NCBI GenBank assembly: GCA_937892015.1
Contig: CALAUY010000085.1
Coordinates: 1-9,274, forward strand
DNA: 9,274 nucleotides
From: an uncultured Bacteroidales bacterium
GTDB lineage: Bacteria; Bacteroidota; Bacteroidia; Bacteroidales; Paludibacteraceae
Reading direction: 5' to 3'
Each line of letters starts with the position of its first letter. The first letter of the stretch is position 1. The position numbers were made by a program, and so were the translations under genes. The notes below the pieces were generated by a model. That model worked only from the letters and a program-made list of their open reading frames with translations, did not search any database and was not told where the DNA came from. Positions 1 to 6,125 of the stretch are shown here, one piece after another.

Positions 1-98
1 AAAAATCACAAAAATGCACTAAAATCACCCAAAAAACCACTAAATCACCAAAAAAACCACTAAATCACTAAAAAATCGCACAAAAAGAGCATTTTTTT
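1..98. repeat. Phased A-tract tandem repeat upstream of the toxin-antitoxin promoter
   Basis: Runs of A are centred near 3, 12, 22, 33, 43, 53, 63, 72 and 84, followed by a T7 run at 92-98. The mean spacing is about 10 bp, one helical turn. Within it, 31-50 and 51-70 are tandem 20-bp copies that differ at one base, built from A6, CCACT, AAATCACC-type blocks; 11-30 is a weaker copy. Phased A-tracts are known to bend DNA, so this stretch is predicted to be curved and may act as an upstream promoter element. No open reading frame is convincing here. The array may continue left of the window. Confidence 0.75.
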
Positions 99-107
99 GC
101 ACCAAAA

Positions 108-139
108 TTTGCATATATCAAAAAAAAGCTGTACCTTTG
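108..139 (+). promoter_or_regulatory. Bacteroidota-type promoter of the toxin-antitoxin operon
   Basis: A -33 TTTG at 108-111 and a -7 TACCTTTG at 132-139 are separated by 20 bp, matching the Bacteroidota TTTG/TAnnTTTG consensus. Transcription should begin a few bases after 139, leaving only about 15 nt of leader before the ATG at 160. This argues against the in-frame ATG at 97, which lies upstream of the promoter. The 34-bp core (107-140) closely resembles two other promoters in this window. Confidence 0.85.
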
Positions 140-159
140 CAAAAAATACAGCAAGTACT

Positions 160-363
160 ATGGCAACTTACGCAATTTCTATTAACGAGCGCTCCCACAG
201 CGGCAAGGCTTTGATGTCTTACCTGCAAGCACTGGGTGTGTTGGTAACCAAACTTGAACGCCAACAAAAAAGTAGTTTTCTACGTTCTCAAGAAGACATT
301 CGTGAGGGGCGCATAGAGCATTTTGCCTCCTCGTCAGAAATGTTTGAATCTTTAGGCATATAA
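160..363 (+). CDS. Small antitoxin of a type II toxin-antitoxin module
   Basis: This encodes 67 residues. The start at 160 is preferred over an in-frame ATG at 97 because the promoter -7 box lies at 132-139, so the longer form would not be transcribed. The product begins with a short predicted beta strand (TYAISINE, residues 3-10) followed by a helix (SHSGKALMSYLQALGVLV) and a charged C-terminal half. That is the usual plan of antitoxins in which an N-terminal DNA-binding/dimerisation part is followed by a toxin-wrapping tail. The stop is 4 bp before the start of a YafQ-like toxin, the typical antitoxin-first order. It presumably neutralises that toxin and represses the shared promoter. I do not recognise the exact antitoxin family; the role is inferred from size and position. 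Confidence 0.78.
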   Translation: MATYAISINERSHSGKALMSYLQALGVLVTKLERQQKSSFLRSQEDIREGRIEHFASSSEMFESLGI

Positions 364-367
364 GTGT

Positions 368-643
368 ATGTACTCCATCAGAATGACTAAAACGTTCCGA
401 AAAGATACGGAGCGTTGCAAGAGACGCGGGTACGATATGGAAATACTGAAAAACGCCATTCGCTTGCTGGAGGCAGATGGAAAGTTACCCGCATCGTATA
501 ATCCGCATAAGTTGGTCGCAGACTATGCGGGTTGTTGGGAATGCCACCTAAAAAGGGACTGGTTGCTTATTTGGGAGCAGAATGAGATGGAACTTACTCT
601 TTTATTTACAGGAACCGGAACTCACTCTGACCTCTTCGGCTAA
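368..643 (+). CDS. yafQ: YafQ/RelE-superfamily mRNA interferase toxin
   Basis: This encodes 91 residues, the usual length for YafQ toxins, which are ribosome-dependent endoribonucleases that cut mRNA during translation. The family pattern is clear. It opens with a basic N-terminal region (FRKDTERCKRRGYD), followed by a helix ending in a leucine-rich segment. Next come H47 in NPHKL, then GCWECHLKRDWLLIW carrying H60, D64 and W65. The C terminus, TGTHSDLFG, carries H86 and F90. These line up with E. coli YafQ H50, H63, D67, W68, H87 and F91, so the catalytic set looks intact and the toxin is predicted active. The gene starts 4 bp after the antitoxin stop, with no obvious separate promoter, so the two are probably co-transcribed. 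A terminator hairpin follows about 30 bp downstream. Family assignment is firm; activity is inferred. Confidence 0.9.
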   Translation: MYSIRMTKTFRKDTERCKRRGYDMEILKNAIRLLEADGKLPASYNPHKLVADYAGCWECHLKRDWLLIWEQNEMELTLLFTGTGTHSDLFG

Positions 644-671
644 TTTCTGTCTGAGGACTCTTTACCACTCT

Positions 672-700
672 GCCCACTGCATTTGCCGTGGGCTGTTTTT
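672..700 (+). terminator. Rho-independent terminator after the toxin gene
   Basis: GCCCAC (672-677) pairs with GTGGGC (688-693) around a 10-nt loop in which GC/GC can pair once more. A TGTTTTT tail follows at 694-700. It lies 28 bp past the toxin stop and would end the toxin-antitoxin transcript. Confidence 0.65.
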
Positions 701-850
701 ATCTGCCGACTGTTTGAGGTGGTTTGAGGTTGTTTCTTTCCTACGCTGCGCTACGGACGATCTGCTTCGCTGTGCGTGTTCTTCCCTAATCAAAATGTTT
801 TTTGGGTTTATTGCTTTGAAGGCTTTATACTCGTAGAGTGGTGCAAATGG

Positions 851-896
851 ATAGTAAAAGCTGTCTGTAAGCTTGCTTATAAGCAGGTTTTACTAT
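851..896. repeat. Nested inverted repeat
   Basis: ATAGTAAAA (851-859) is perfectly complementary to TTTTACTAT (888-896). The 28-bp interior contains the perfect 12-bp palindrome TGCTTATAAGCA at 874-885. It could form a cruciform, an operator, or a structured RNA; it resembles neither a classical terminator nor an insertion-sequence end that I know. There is no flanking gene whose promoter it obviously overlaps. Confidence 0.6.
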
Positions 897-907
897 AAAT
901 TTGTGTA

Positions 908-922
908 AGTAGCCCTGCTACT
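908..922. repeat. Short hairpin with 6-bp stem
   Basis: AGTAGC (908-913) pairs with GCTACT (917-922) around the trinucleotide CCT. It lies 11 bp after the larger inverted repeat and may belong to the same element. It lacks a T-run, so a terminator is unlikely. Confidence 0.45.
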
Positions 923-1033
923 ATAGCATTCAAAGGGTTTTATAGGTTTTTGTATAAATTATATCGCAACAGTACTAATCGTTCAATCGTCCAATCGTCA
1001 ATTGTTTCATACCCCTCCCCCGCAAGCGGCGAT

Positions 1034-1852
1034 TCACTTCAATAATTTTCTGCCCTCATTGTCTTCCAGCACCTGCATCTGCCGGATGGCAATCTGATTC
1101 AGCTTGATAAGCCTTTCTCCTTGGGGCATTCCGTCATTGATAAGCACGGCATTGATGTTCTCCATGTTCGAGAGACAAATCAGTTCATTGATAGTGGCAT
1201 AGTCACGGATATTGCCCTTCAGCTCCGGATTGGCCTCGCGCCATTGCTTGGCAGTCATGCCAAACATCGCCACATTGAGTACGTCTGCCTCCTCTGCATA
1301 GATGATGCTCGATTGCGCAGGAGTCACTTCCTCCGGAATGAGGTGATGCTTGATGGCATCAGTGTGGATGCGGTAATTGATTTTCGACAGTTCACGCTTG
1401 GCCGACCAACCAATCTGTTTCTGCTCTTCTGCCTTCAATCGCTGGAACTCCTTGACGAGGTACAGCTCGAACTCCACAGATACCCAGTTGGCAAACTTAA
1501 AGGCAATGTCAGAACGGGCGTAGGTGCCACCATAGCGACCGGCCTTCGTGATAAGTCCTATTGCATTGGTGGCCTCAATCCATTGAGTGGGCGACAGGGT
1601 GAAAGCATTCAGCCCGGCCTGGTTTCTAAACCCCTCGAATTCGAGGGGGTTAAAATTAGGGTTGTATAGCGTTTCCCACAAGCCAAGGTACTCAATGGTG
1701 TTGCGGTTGCGCATCCAGTTGCATATCACGCCATTGGGGTCAACGTCATTCTTCTGTCGCGCGATGTCGGTAATGCAAATGTAGTCGATACCGTCCGCAG
1801 TCATCGTTCGGATGTTCACATCCTTAACGGTTATTACACTCTTTTTTGCCAT
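1034..1852 (-). CDS. KilA-N domain-containing protein
   Basis: This encodes 272 residues from the ATG at 1852. An in-frame ATG at 1900 is only about 15 bp past the -7 box of the promoter, so the downstream start, MAKKSVITVK, is favoured. The N-terminal half matches the KilA-N fold of phage and large-DNA-virus proteins, a putative nucleic-acid-binding domain. Recognisable parts are DYICITDIAR (23-32), CNWMRNRNTIEYLGLWE (44-60), a variable insert NPNFNPLEFEGFRNQAG (64-80), SPTQWIEATNAIGL (87-100) and GRYGGTYARSDIAFKFANWVS (106-125 region), closing with LYLVKEFQRLK (130-140). The C-terminal half (about 150-272) looks helical and resembles the tails seen in chromosomal Bacteroidota KilA-N proteins. 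These genes are widespread and probably phage-derived; the cellular function is unknown, with transcriptional control or phage interference possible. It is the only gene of its operon and faces away from the acyl-CoA synthetase. Confidence 0.87.
   Translation of the reverse strand: MAKKSVITVKDVNIRTMTADGIDYICITDIARQKNDVDPNGVICNWMRNRNTIEYLGLWETLYNPNFNPLEFEGFRNQAGLNAFTLSPTQWIEATNAIGLITKAGRYGGTYARSDIAFKFANWVSVEFELYLVKEFQRLKAEEQKQIGWSAKRELSKINYRIHTDAIKHHLIPEEVTPAQSSIIYAEEADVLNVAMFGMTAKQWREANPELKGNIRDYATINELICLSNMENINAVLINDGMPQGERLIKLNQIAIRQMQVLEDNEGRKLLK
1631..1648. repeat. 18-bp perfect palindrome inside the KilA-N gene
   Basis: CCCCTCGAA followed directly by its reverse complement TTCGAGGGG gives an 18-bp perfect palindrome centred on an EcoRI-like GAATTC. 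On the minus strand it encodes part of NPLEFEGF (residues 68-75), in the variable insert of the KilA-N domain. Confidence 0.8.
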
Positions 1853-1914
1853 AGTGTTGCTCTTTTTCTGTTCATTTAAATTCGGATAATGATGTTTCAC
1901 TCCGTTTCAGAGTG

Positions 1915-1946
1915 CAAAGATACAAAAATTTTTTGACATATGCAAA
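1915..1946 (-). promoter_or_regulatory. Bacteroidota-type promoter of the KilA-N gene
   Basis: Read on the minus strand, the -33 TTTG is at 1946-1943 and the -7 TATCTTTG at 1922-1915, with a 20-bp spacer. The start of transcription should fall near 1909, giving a leader of roughly 55 nt before the ATG at 1852. Its 34-bp core (1947-1914) is identical to that of the acyl-CoA synthetase promoter at 31 positions. Confidence 0.85.
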
Positions 1947-2076
1947 TATTTCCTGAAAAATTCCTGATATTTTCTGAAAAATTCTGAAAAATACCGAAAA
2001 AATGGAAGACCAAGTGCAAAAAAGCAGCGTAAGAGTGCATATTCGTACCTTTTGCTCTTTGTTACTAACTTGGCTA

Positions 2077-2109
2077 GCTCCGTAGGAGCGCTCCCCTGAA
2101 AGTGGGGAG
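2077..2109. repeat. Twin small hairpins
   Basis: GCTCC (2077-2081) pairs with GGAGC (2085-2089) around GTA. Immediately after, CTCCCC (2091-2096) pairs with GGGGAG (2104-2109) around a 7-nt loop. Two adjacent GC-rich stems resemble repetitive extragenic palindromes; no T-run follows. Confidence 0.5.
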
Positions 2110-2115
2110 GAGGAA

Positions 2116-2178
2116 CCTATTGGTCTTATTGGACTTATTGGTCTTATTGGACCTATGGGTCCTATGGGTCTTATAGAA
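2116..2178. repeat. Seven-unit 9-bp tandem repeat
   Basis: Units in order are CCTATTGGT, CTTATTGGA, CTTATTGGT, CTTATTGGA, CCTATGGGT, CCTATGGGT and a decayed CTTATAGAA. It is a simple-sequence array between two promoters. It lies about 150 bp upstream of the acyl-CoA synthetase promoter and is outside the leader of both genes. Confidence 0.85.
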
Positions 2179-2331
2179 TCATCCATTTATCGCTACCTGG
2201 TGAGAACTCCTCCGTACCTTCTCCGTACTTTCTTCGAACCGTCTTGCTACCTTCTCCGTAACCCCTCAACACAAAAAATGCACCCAAAATGCACCCAAAA
2301 TGCACTTTTTCCACATTTTTTCACCAAAATA

Positions 2332-2363
2332 TTTGCACATATCAAAAAAATTTTGTATCTTTG
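2332..2363 (+). promoter_or_regulatory. Bacteroidota-type promoter of the acyl-CoA synthetase operon
   Basis: A -33 TTTG at 2332-2335 and a -7 TATCTTTG at 2356-2363 are separated by 20 bp. The predicted start near 2369 gives a leader of about 55 nt before the ATG at 2425. Upstream A/T tracts centred near 2275, 2287, 2298, 2308, 2318 and 2327 are about 10 bp apart. This is the only recognisable promoter for the three genes ending at 7903. Confidence 0.87.
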
Positions 2364-2424
2364 CACCCGATTTGTAAATATCAACCTACAACAGAAACAA
2401 AAAACCAGACATAACAATCAAAAG

Positions 2425-4335
2425 ATGGATAAACGAATAACGATTATTGATTTCGTGGAGCGTTACACCCGCGAGTATGCGGACGACACGTATCTGCGGG
2501 AGAAAGTGGGCGACACATGGGTAGAGACCGATTATGCGCAGACACGTGCAGAGGCGTACCGCATCGGTGCAGGTCTCTTAGACTTGGGCTTGAAGAAAGG
2601 CGAACGAGTGGCGCTGCTCTCAGAAGCCCGTAACATGTGGGTGTTCGGCGAACTGGGTATCTTGTACGCAGGTGGCGTGAACGTGCCCCTATCGCAGAAA
2701 CTGGAGCCGCTCGACCTGAAATTCCGCATCCAACACTCGGATGCACGATACGTGATGGTAAGCGGACTACAGTTGCCGAAAATACGCGAGATTATAGCCG
2801 AGTGCCCGCTGGTGGAGCACGTCATTGTGTTCGATGCCGATGTGCCCTTGCAGAAAGGTGAACTGTTCATCGGCGAGATTGAGTCGCGCGGCGATGCTTT
2901 CCTCGCAACCCGCAGGCAGGATTTCGAGGCTTGCTATCAGTCGGTAGGACCCGACGATTATGCCAACATCTCCTACACCTCCGGCACAACAGCTGACCCG
3001 AAAGGCATCCTGCTCACCCACCGCAACTACACGGCCAACGTCGAACAAGCACACTCTGTCATAGGTGTTCCTAAAGGCAGTACGATGTTGATTATCTTGC
3101 CGATGGACCACTGTTTTGCGCACGTGGCTGGCTTCTATTTCATGATGTCGGCAGGCGGCAGTATCGCCACCGTACCGGCCGGTAAGTCGGCCTTGGCAGG
3201 ACTAAGGAACATCCCGATGGCCATCCAAGAGACTCGTCCGCACGTGATGTTGTCCGTGCCGGCACTCTCACGCAATTTCAAGAAAAACATTGAGAGCGGC
3301 ATCCGAAGCAAGGGCCCGAAAGTGGAGAAATTGTACAATTTCGCACTGAACCTGAACATCGGTTACTACAAGGAATATTGGAATCAAGGCGGCATCTGTC
3401 AGTGGTGGAAACGTCCGTTGATGGCACTGTTCGACAAGCTGATTTTCAAGGCAGTACGTCAGGGACTGGGTGGCCGCATGCTCTTCTTCGTCGGTGGAGG
3501 CGCATTGCTCGACATCGAACTGCAACGCTACTACAACGCCATCGGAATACCTGTTTTCCAAGGGTACGGATTGAGCGAGGCCACACCTATCATCTGCGCC
3601 AACTCCGCAGGACACGCCATCTTCGGCTCGTCGGGACGCATCGTGAGCCCGATGGAGTGCAAGATATGCGACGCGTACGGCAAAGAAGTGCCTCCACGCA
3701 CACGCGGAGAGATAGTCATCAAGGGCGAGAACGTGATGGCAGGTTACTGGAAGAACCCGAAAGCGACCGAAGAGACCATCGTCGATGGATGGCTGCACAC
3801 GGGCGATATGGGGTACGTCGATGACCAACACCCGGGCTATCTCTGGGTAGTAGGCCGATTCAAGTCGCTGCTCATCTCTGCCGACGGCGAGAAATACAGC
3901 CCCGAAGGGTTCGAGGACGGACTCACCGACTACTCGAAGTACATCGACAACACTATCTTGCACAACAGCCAAGACCCATATACCATCGCGTTGCTGGTGC
4001 CGAACAAAGACAACCTGTATGAGTTCGCTAAGTCGCAAGGCCTCGACCCTGCATCCGTTGCAGGCAAGCAGGCGATGCTGCAAAAGATTCAGGATGAGGT
4101 GAATACGTACAAGAAAGGCGGCATTCATTACGGCCTTTTCCCCGACCGATGGTTGCCCGCTGCGCTGGTTGTTTGCGATGAGCAGTGGACGGAGAAGAAC
4201 CACCTCGTCAACTCAACGATGAAAGTGGTGCGTGGCAAGGTGGAGAAATATTTCGCCGAGCGCATCGCGTACGCTTATACCGAAGAGGGCAAGAACCTCT
4301 TCAATGAAATGAATATGAAAGCTTTAGACAAATGA
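2425..4335 (+). CDS. Long-chain fatty acid--CoA ligase (AMP-forming)
   Basis: This encodes 636 residues. The enzyme activates fatty acids with ATP to an acyl-adenylate and then forms acyl-CoA, for lipid synthesis or turnover. Adenylate-forming family motifs occur in order. The P-loop is YTSGTT at 184-189, continuing ADPKG. Next come GYGLSEATP at 380-388, GWLHTGD at 455-461 and GRFKSLLISADGEKYSPEG from 477. The presumed catalytic lysine is K600 in NSTMKVVRGK. The GEKYSPEG form and the length near 640 fit the long-chain synthetase subgroup better than short-chain or CoA-independent relatives. The P-loop has Ala at 190 where Gly is usual, a mild variant. The reading frame is open further upstream, but the promoter at 2332-2363 fixes the start at 2425. 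The stop overlaps the next gene's start (ATGA). Chain-length preference cannot be read from sequence. Confidence 0.93.
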   Translation: MDKRITIIDFVERYTREYADDTYLREKVGDTWVETDYAQTRAEAYRIGAGLLDLGLKKGERVALLSEARNMWVFGELGILYAGGVNVPLSQKLEPLDLKFRIQHSDARYVMVSGLQLPKIREIIAECPLVEHVIVFDADVPLQKGELFIGEIESRGDAFLATRRQDFEACYQSVGPDDYANISYTSGTTADPKGILLTHRNYTANVEQAHSVIGVPKGSTMLIILPMDHCFAHVAGFYFMMSAGGSIATVPAGKSALAGLRNIPMAIQETRPHVMLSVPALSRNFKKNIESGIRSKGPKVEKLYNFALNLNIGYYKEYWNQGGICQWWKRPLMALFDKLIFKAVRQGLGGRMLFFVGGGALLDIELQRYYNAIGIPVFQGYGLSEATPIICANSAGHAIFGSSGRIVSPMECKICDAYGKEVPPRTRGEIVIKGENVMAGYWKNPKATEETIVDGWLHTGDMGYVDDQHPGYLWVVGRFKSLLISADGEKYSPEGFEDGLTDYSKYIDNTILHNSQDPYTIALLVPNKDNLYEFAKSQGLDPASVAGKQAMLQKIQDEVNTYKKGGIHYGLFPDRWLPAALVVCDEQWTEKNHLVNSTMKVVRGKVEKYFAERIAYAYTEEGKNLFNEMNMKALDK

Positions 4336-6125
4336 ATGTGATTGAGAAATTGTCAGCCCTTCGGGCATTGATGCAGGAGCATCAGTTGTCGGCATACGTT
4401 GTGCCGGGGACTGACCCGCACGCATCCGAATACATGGCGGAACATTGGATGGAAACGACTTGGTTGTCAGGCTTCAAGGGCGAAGCGGGCACGGTGGTGG
4501 TGACGCTATCTGAAGCCAAACTGTTCACTGACAGCCGCTACTATCTGCAAGCAGGCATCGAACTACAAGGCACAACCATTGAACTGATGCGAGCTTCAGA
4601 TATCGACTGCCCCTCAGTCAACGAGTGGCTGAAAAGCGTTCTTCGGGAAGGCGAACATGTGGGCGTCAACCCCGAGATGTTCTCTGTCGATGACTACCAA
4701 AAGATGCGCAACGAGCTGTCAGATCAACGACTACAGCTCGACAGTATCGACCTCATCCGCCCGCTCTGGACAGAGGGTCGTCCCGCCATCCCGCAAGCAC
4801 CCCTCTACGCGTACGACGAGCTCTATGCCGGCGAGAGTGTGGAGAGTAAGATGTGCCGCATCCGTGAGCAGATGAGGCAGAAGAAAGCCGACGCGATGAT
4901 AGTGTCGGCACTCGACGAGATTGCTTGGCTACTGAATATCCGCGGGTACGACGTGGAGTACAACCCCGTCGTTATCAGTTACTTGGTGCTCGAACAAGAG
5001 CGCTGTACGCTCTTTGTTTTGCCGCAGAAAGTCGATGCTGCCGCTGCGGATTACTTGTGCGCCCATCATATCGACGTGAAAGATTACGAGGACGTGTTTG
5101 CCTATCTCAGCAGTTTGCGCGGCACGGTTCTGTACGACGGCGCCACAGTGAACGAGGCACTCTACGAGCAACTCACTTGCGCTACAGTCAACGCCAAGTC
5201 GCCTATCCTAATCGACAAGAGCCACAAGAACGCGGTGGAGATTGAGGGCGAACGCAAAGCGATGCTGCAAGACTGCGTGGCACTGACGCGGTTCTTCAAA
5301 TGGCTTGAAGAAGAGGCGTTCACGAACGGCAGCACACAGACCGAGTGGAGCCTGATGGAGCGTCTGCACGCTTTCCGCCTTATGGGCAACCATTTTGTGG
5401 AAGAGAGTTTCGGCACTATCGCAGGTTACAATGGCAACGGCGCCATCGTCCATTATGCGGCAACACCCGACAACTGCGCTGAAGTGCGACCTGAAGGCAT
5501 GCTGCTGCTCGACTCCGGCGGACAGTATTTAGACGGCACAACCGACATCACCCGCACGGTGTGGTTAGGCGGCACTATCCCCGAGCAGGCCAAACGTGAC
5601 TACACGTACGTGCTGAAAGGGCACTTGGCACTCGGTCATGCCCGCTGGCCGCGAGGTACACGAGGCAATCAACTCGATGCACTGGCCAAGCAGTTCATGT
5701 GGCAAGCCGGCATCACGTTCGGACACGGCACGGGGCACGGTGTGGGACATTTCCTCGGGTGTCACGAGGGCCCGCAGAACGTGCGCACAGACATGAACCC
5801 CACCGTACTGGAAGAGGGGCAGATATGCTCGAACGAGCCGGGTATCTATCGCACCGGCCAATGGGGCATCCGTATAGAGAACCTCGTGACGGTGATTCCT
5901 GTCGAGCGAACAGATGCCTGCACAACCGATGACCGTTTCCTTACGTGGGAGACCCTCACGCTGTGCTATTACGACACGTCACTCATCGACATGAGTCTGA
6001 TGACAGCGGACGAGGTCAACCAAATCAATGCGTACCACGAACGCGTCTATACACTGACTGCACCGCTGCTCAACGACGACGAGCAGAAATGGCTGAAAAA
6101 CAAATGTAAACCAATTCATCTGTGA
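4332..6125 (+). CDS. Aminopeptidase P (Xaa-Pro aminopeptidase, M24B family)
   Basis: This encodes 597 residues. It is a cytosolic metallopeptidase removing the N-terminal residue from peptides whose second residue is proline. The protein is of the long three-domain type also found in eukaryotic XPNPEP1. Two creatinase-like N-terminal domains (about 5-130 and 155-300) are followed by a pita-bread catalytic domain (about 310-530). All five expected metal ligands are visible: D394 and D405 in DSGGQYLDGTTD, H469 in GHGTGHGVGH, E502 in NEPGIY and E516 in GIRIEN. Their spacing (11 between the Asp residues, 14 between the Glu residues) matches human XPNPEP1. A dinuclear manganese centre is therefore expected. 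No signal peptide is seen. The ATG overlaps the preceding stop as ATGA, and its own stop overlaps the argS start as TGATG, so translation of the three genes is probably coupled. Confidence 0.95.
   Translation: MNVIEKLSALRALMQEHQLSAYVVPGTDPHASEYMAEHWMETTWLSGFKGEAGTVVVTLSEAKLFTDSRYYLQAGIELQGTTIELMRASDIDCPSVNEWLKSVLREGEHVGVNPEMFSVDDYQKMRNELSDQRLQLDSIDLIRPLWTEGRPAIPQAPLYAYDELYAGESVESKMCRIREQMRQKKADAMIVSALDEIAWLLNIRGYDVEYNPVVISYLVLEQERCTLFVLPQKVDAAAADYLCAHHIDVKDYEDVFAYLSSLRGTVLYDGATVNEALYEQLTCATVNAKSPILIDKSHKNAVEIEGERKAMLQDCVALTRFFKWLEEEAFTNGSTQTEWSLMERLHAFRLMGNHFVEESFGTIAGYNGNGAIVHYAATPDNCAEVRPEGMLLLDSGGQYLDGTTDITRTVWLGGTIPEQAKRDYTYVLKGHLALGHARWPRGTRGNQLDALAKQFMWQAGITFGHGTGHGVGHFLGCHEGPQNVRTDMNPTVLEEGQICSNEPGIYRTGQWGIRIENLVTVIPVERTDACTTDDRFLTWETLTLCYYDTSLIDMSLMTADEVNQINAYHERVYTLTAPLLNDDEQKWLKNKCKPIHL

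Larger units (their letters stand above)
701..1033. other. Non-coding region with small repeats
   Basis: No credible gene lies here; reading frames are short and lack family features. A 10-bp tandem repeat of GTTTGAGGT occurs at 712-720 and 722-730. Two inverted repeats follow at 851-896 and 908-922. Near 978-1001 there are three near-copies of an 8-bp ATCGTCCA-like unit. A small CCGC/GCGG palindrome lies at 1020-1029, just past the KilA-N stop, but it has no T-run on either side and is not called a terminator. No RNA gene was recognised. Confidence 0.6.
1947..2424. other. Repeat-rich divergent intergenic region
   Basis: This separates the KilA-N promoter from the acyl-CoA synthetase start. 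In order it holds phased A/T tracts upstream of the KilA-N promoter (1956-2023), a pair of small hairpins (2077-2109), a 9-bp tandem repeat (2116-2178) and a 13-bp direct repeat (2215-2227 and 2248-2260). An 11-bp tandem repeat follows (2279-2305), then the synthetase promoter (2332-2363) and a leader of about 55 nt. The reading frames that cross it are repeat-driven and have no family features. Confidence 0.65.

Noticed and set aside
31..75. Possible CRISPR repeats in the A-rich tandem array
   Set aside because: The 20-bp copies are directly adjacent without spacers and are low-complexity; no cas genes are present.
97..159. N-terminal extension of the antitoxin from an ATG at 97
   Set aside because: The promoter -7 box at 132-139 lies inside it, so the extension would not be transcribed from that promoter.
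582..836. 84-residue plus-strand reading frame after the toxin
   Set aside because: It overlaps the toxin 3' end and the terminator hairpin, has no leader signals and shows no family features.
1020..1029. CCGC-AA-GCGG hairpin as a terminator of the KilA-N gene
   Set aside because: The stem is only 4 bp and there is no T-run in the direction of transcription.
644..1033. Insertion sequence remnant or tRNA gene in the gap after the toxin
   Set aside because: No transposase fragment, terminal repeats with target duplication, or cloverleaf could be recognised.
1121..1669. 182-residue plus-strand reading frame opposite the KilA-N gene
   Set aside because: It is the antisense shadow of a well-supported KilA-N coding region and has no recognisable domains.
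1872..2186. 104-residue minus-strand reading frame with repeating Pro-Ile-Gly/Arg
   Set aside because: Its N-terminal repeats come from translating the 9-bp tandem array, and it runs through the KilA-N promoter.
2155..2424. 90-residue upstream extension of the acyl-CoA synthetase
   Set aside because: It spans the promoter and low-complexity repeats; the family-like sequence begins at the ATG at 2425.
3268..4203. 311-residue minus-strand reading frame opposite the acyl-CoA synthetase
   Set aside because: Long antisense frames are expected opposite this codon usage; the plus strand carries all adenylation motifs.
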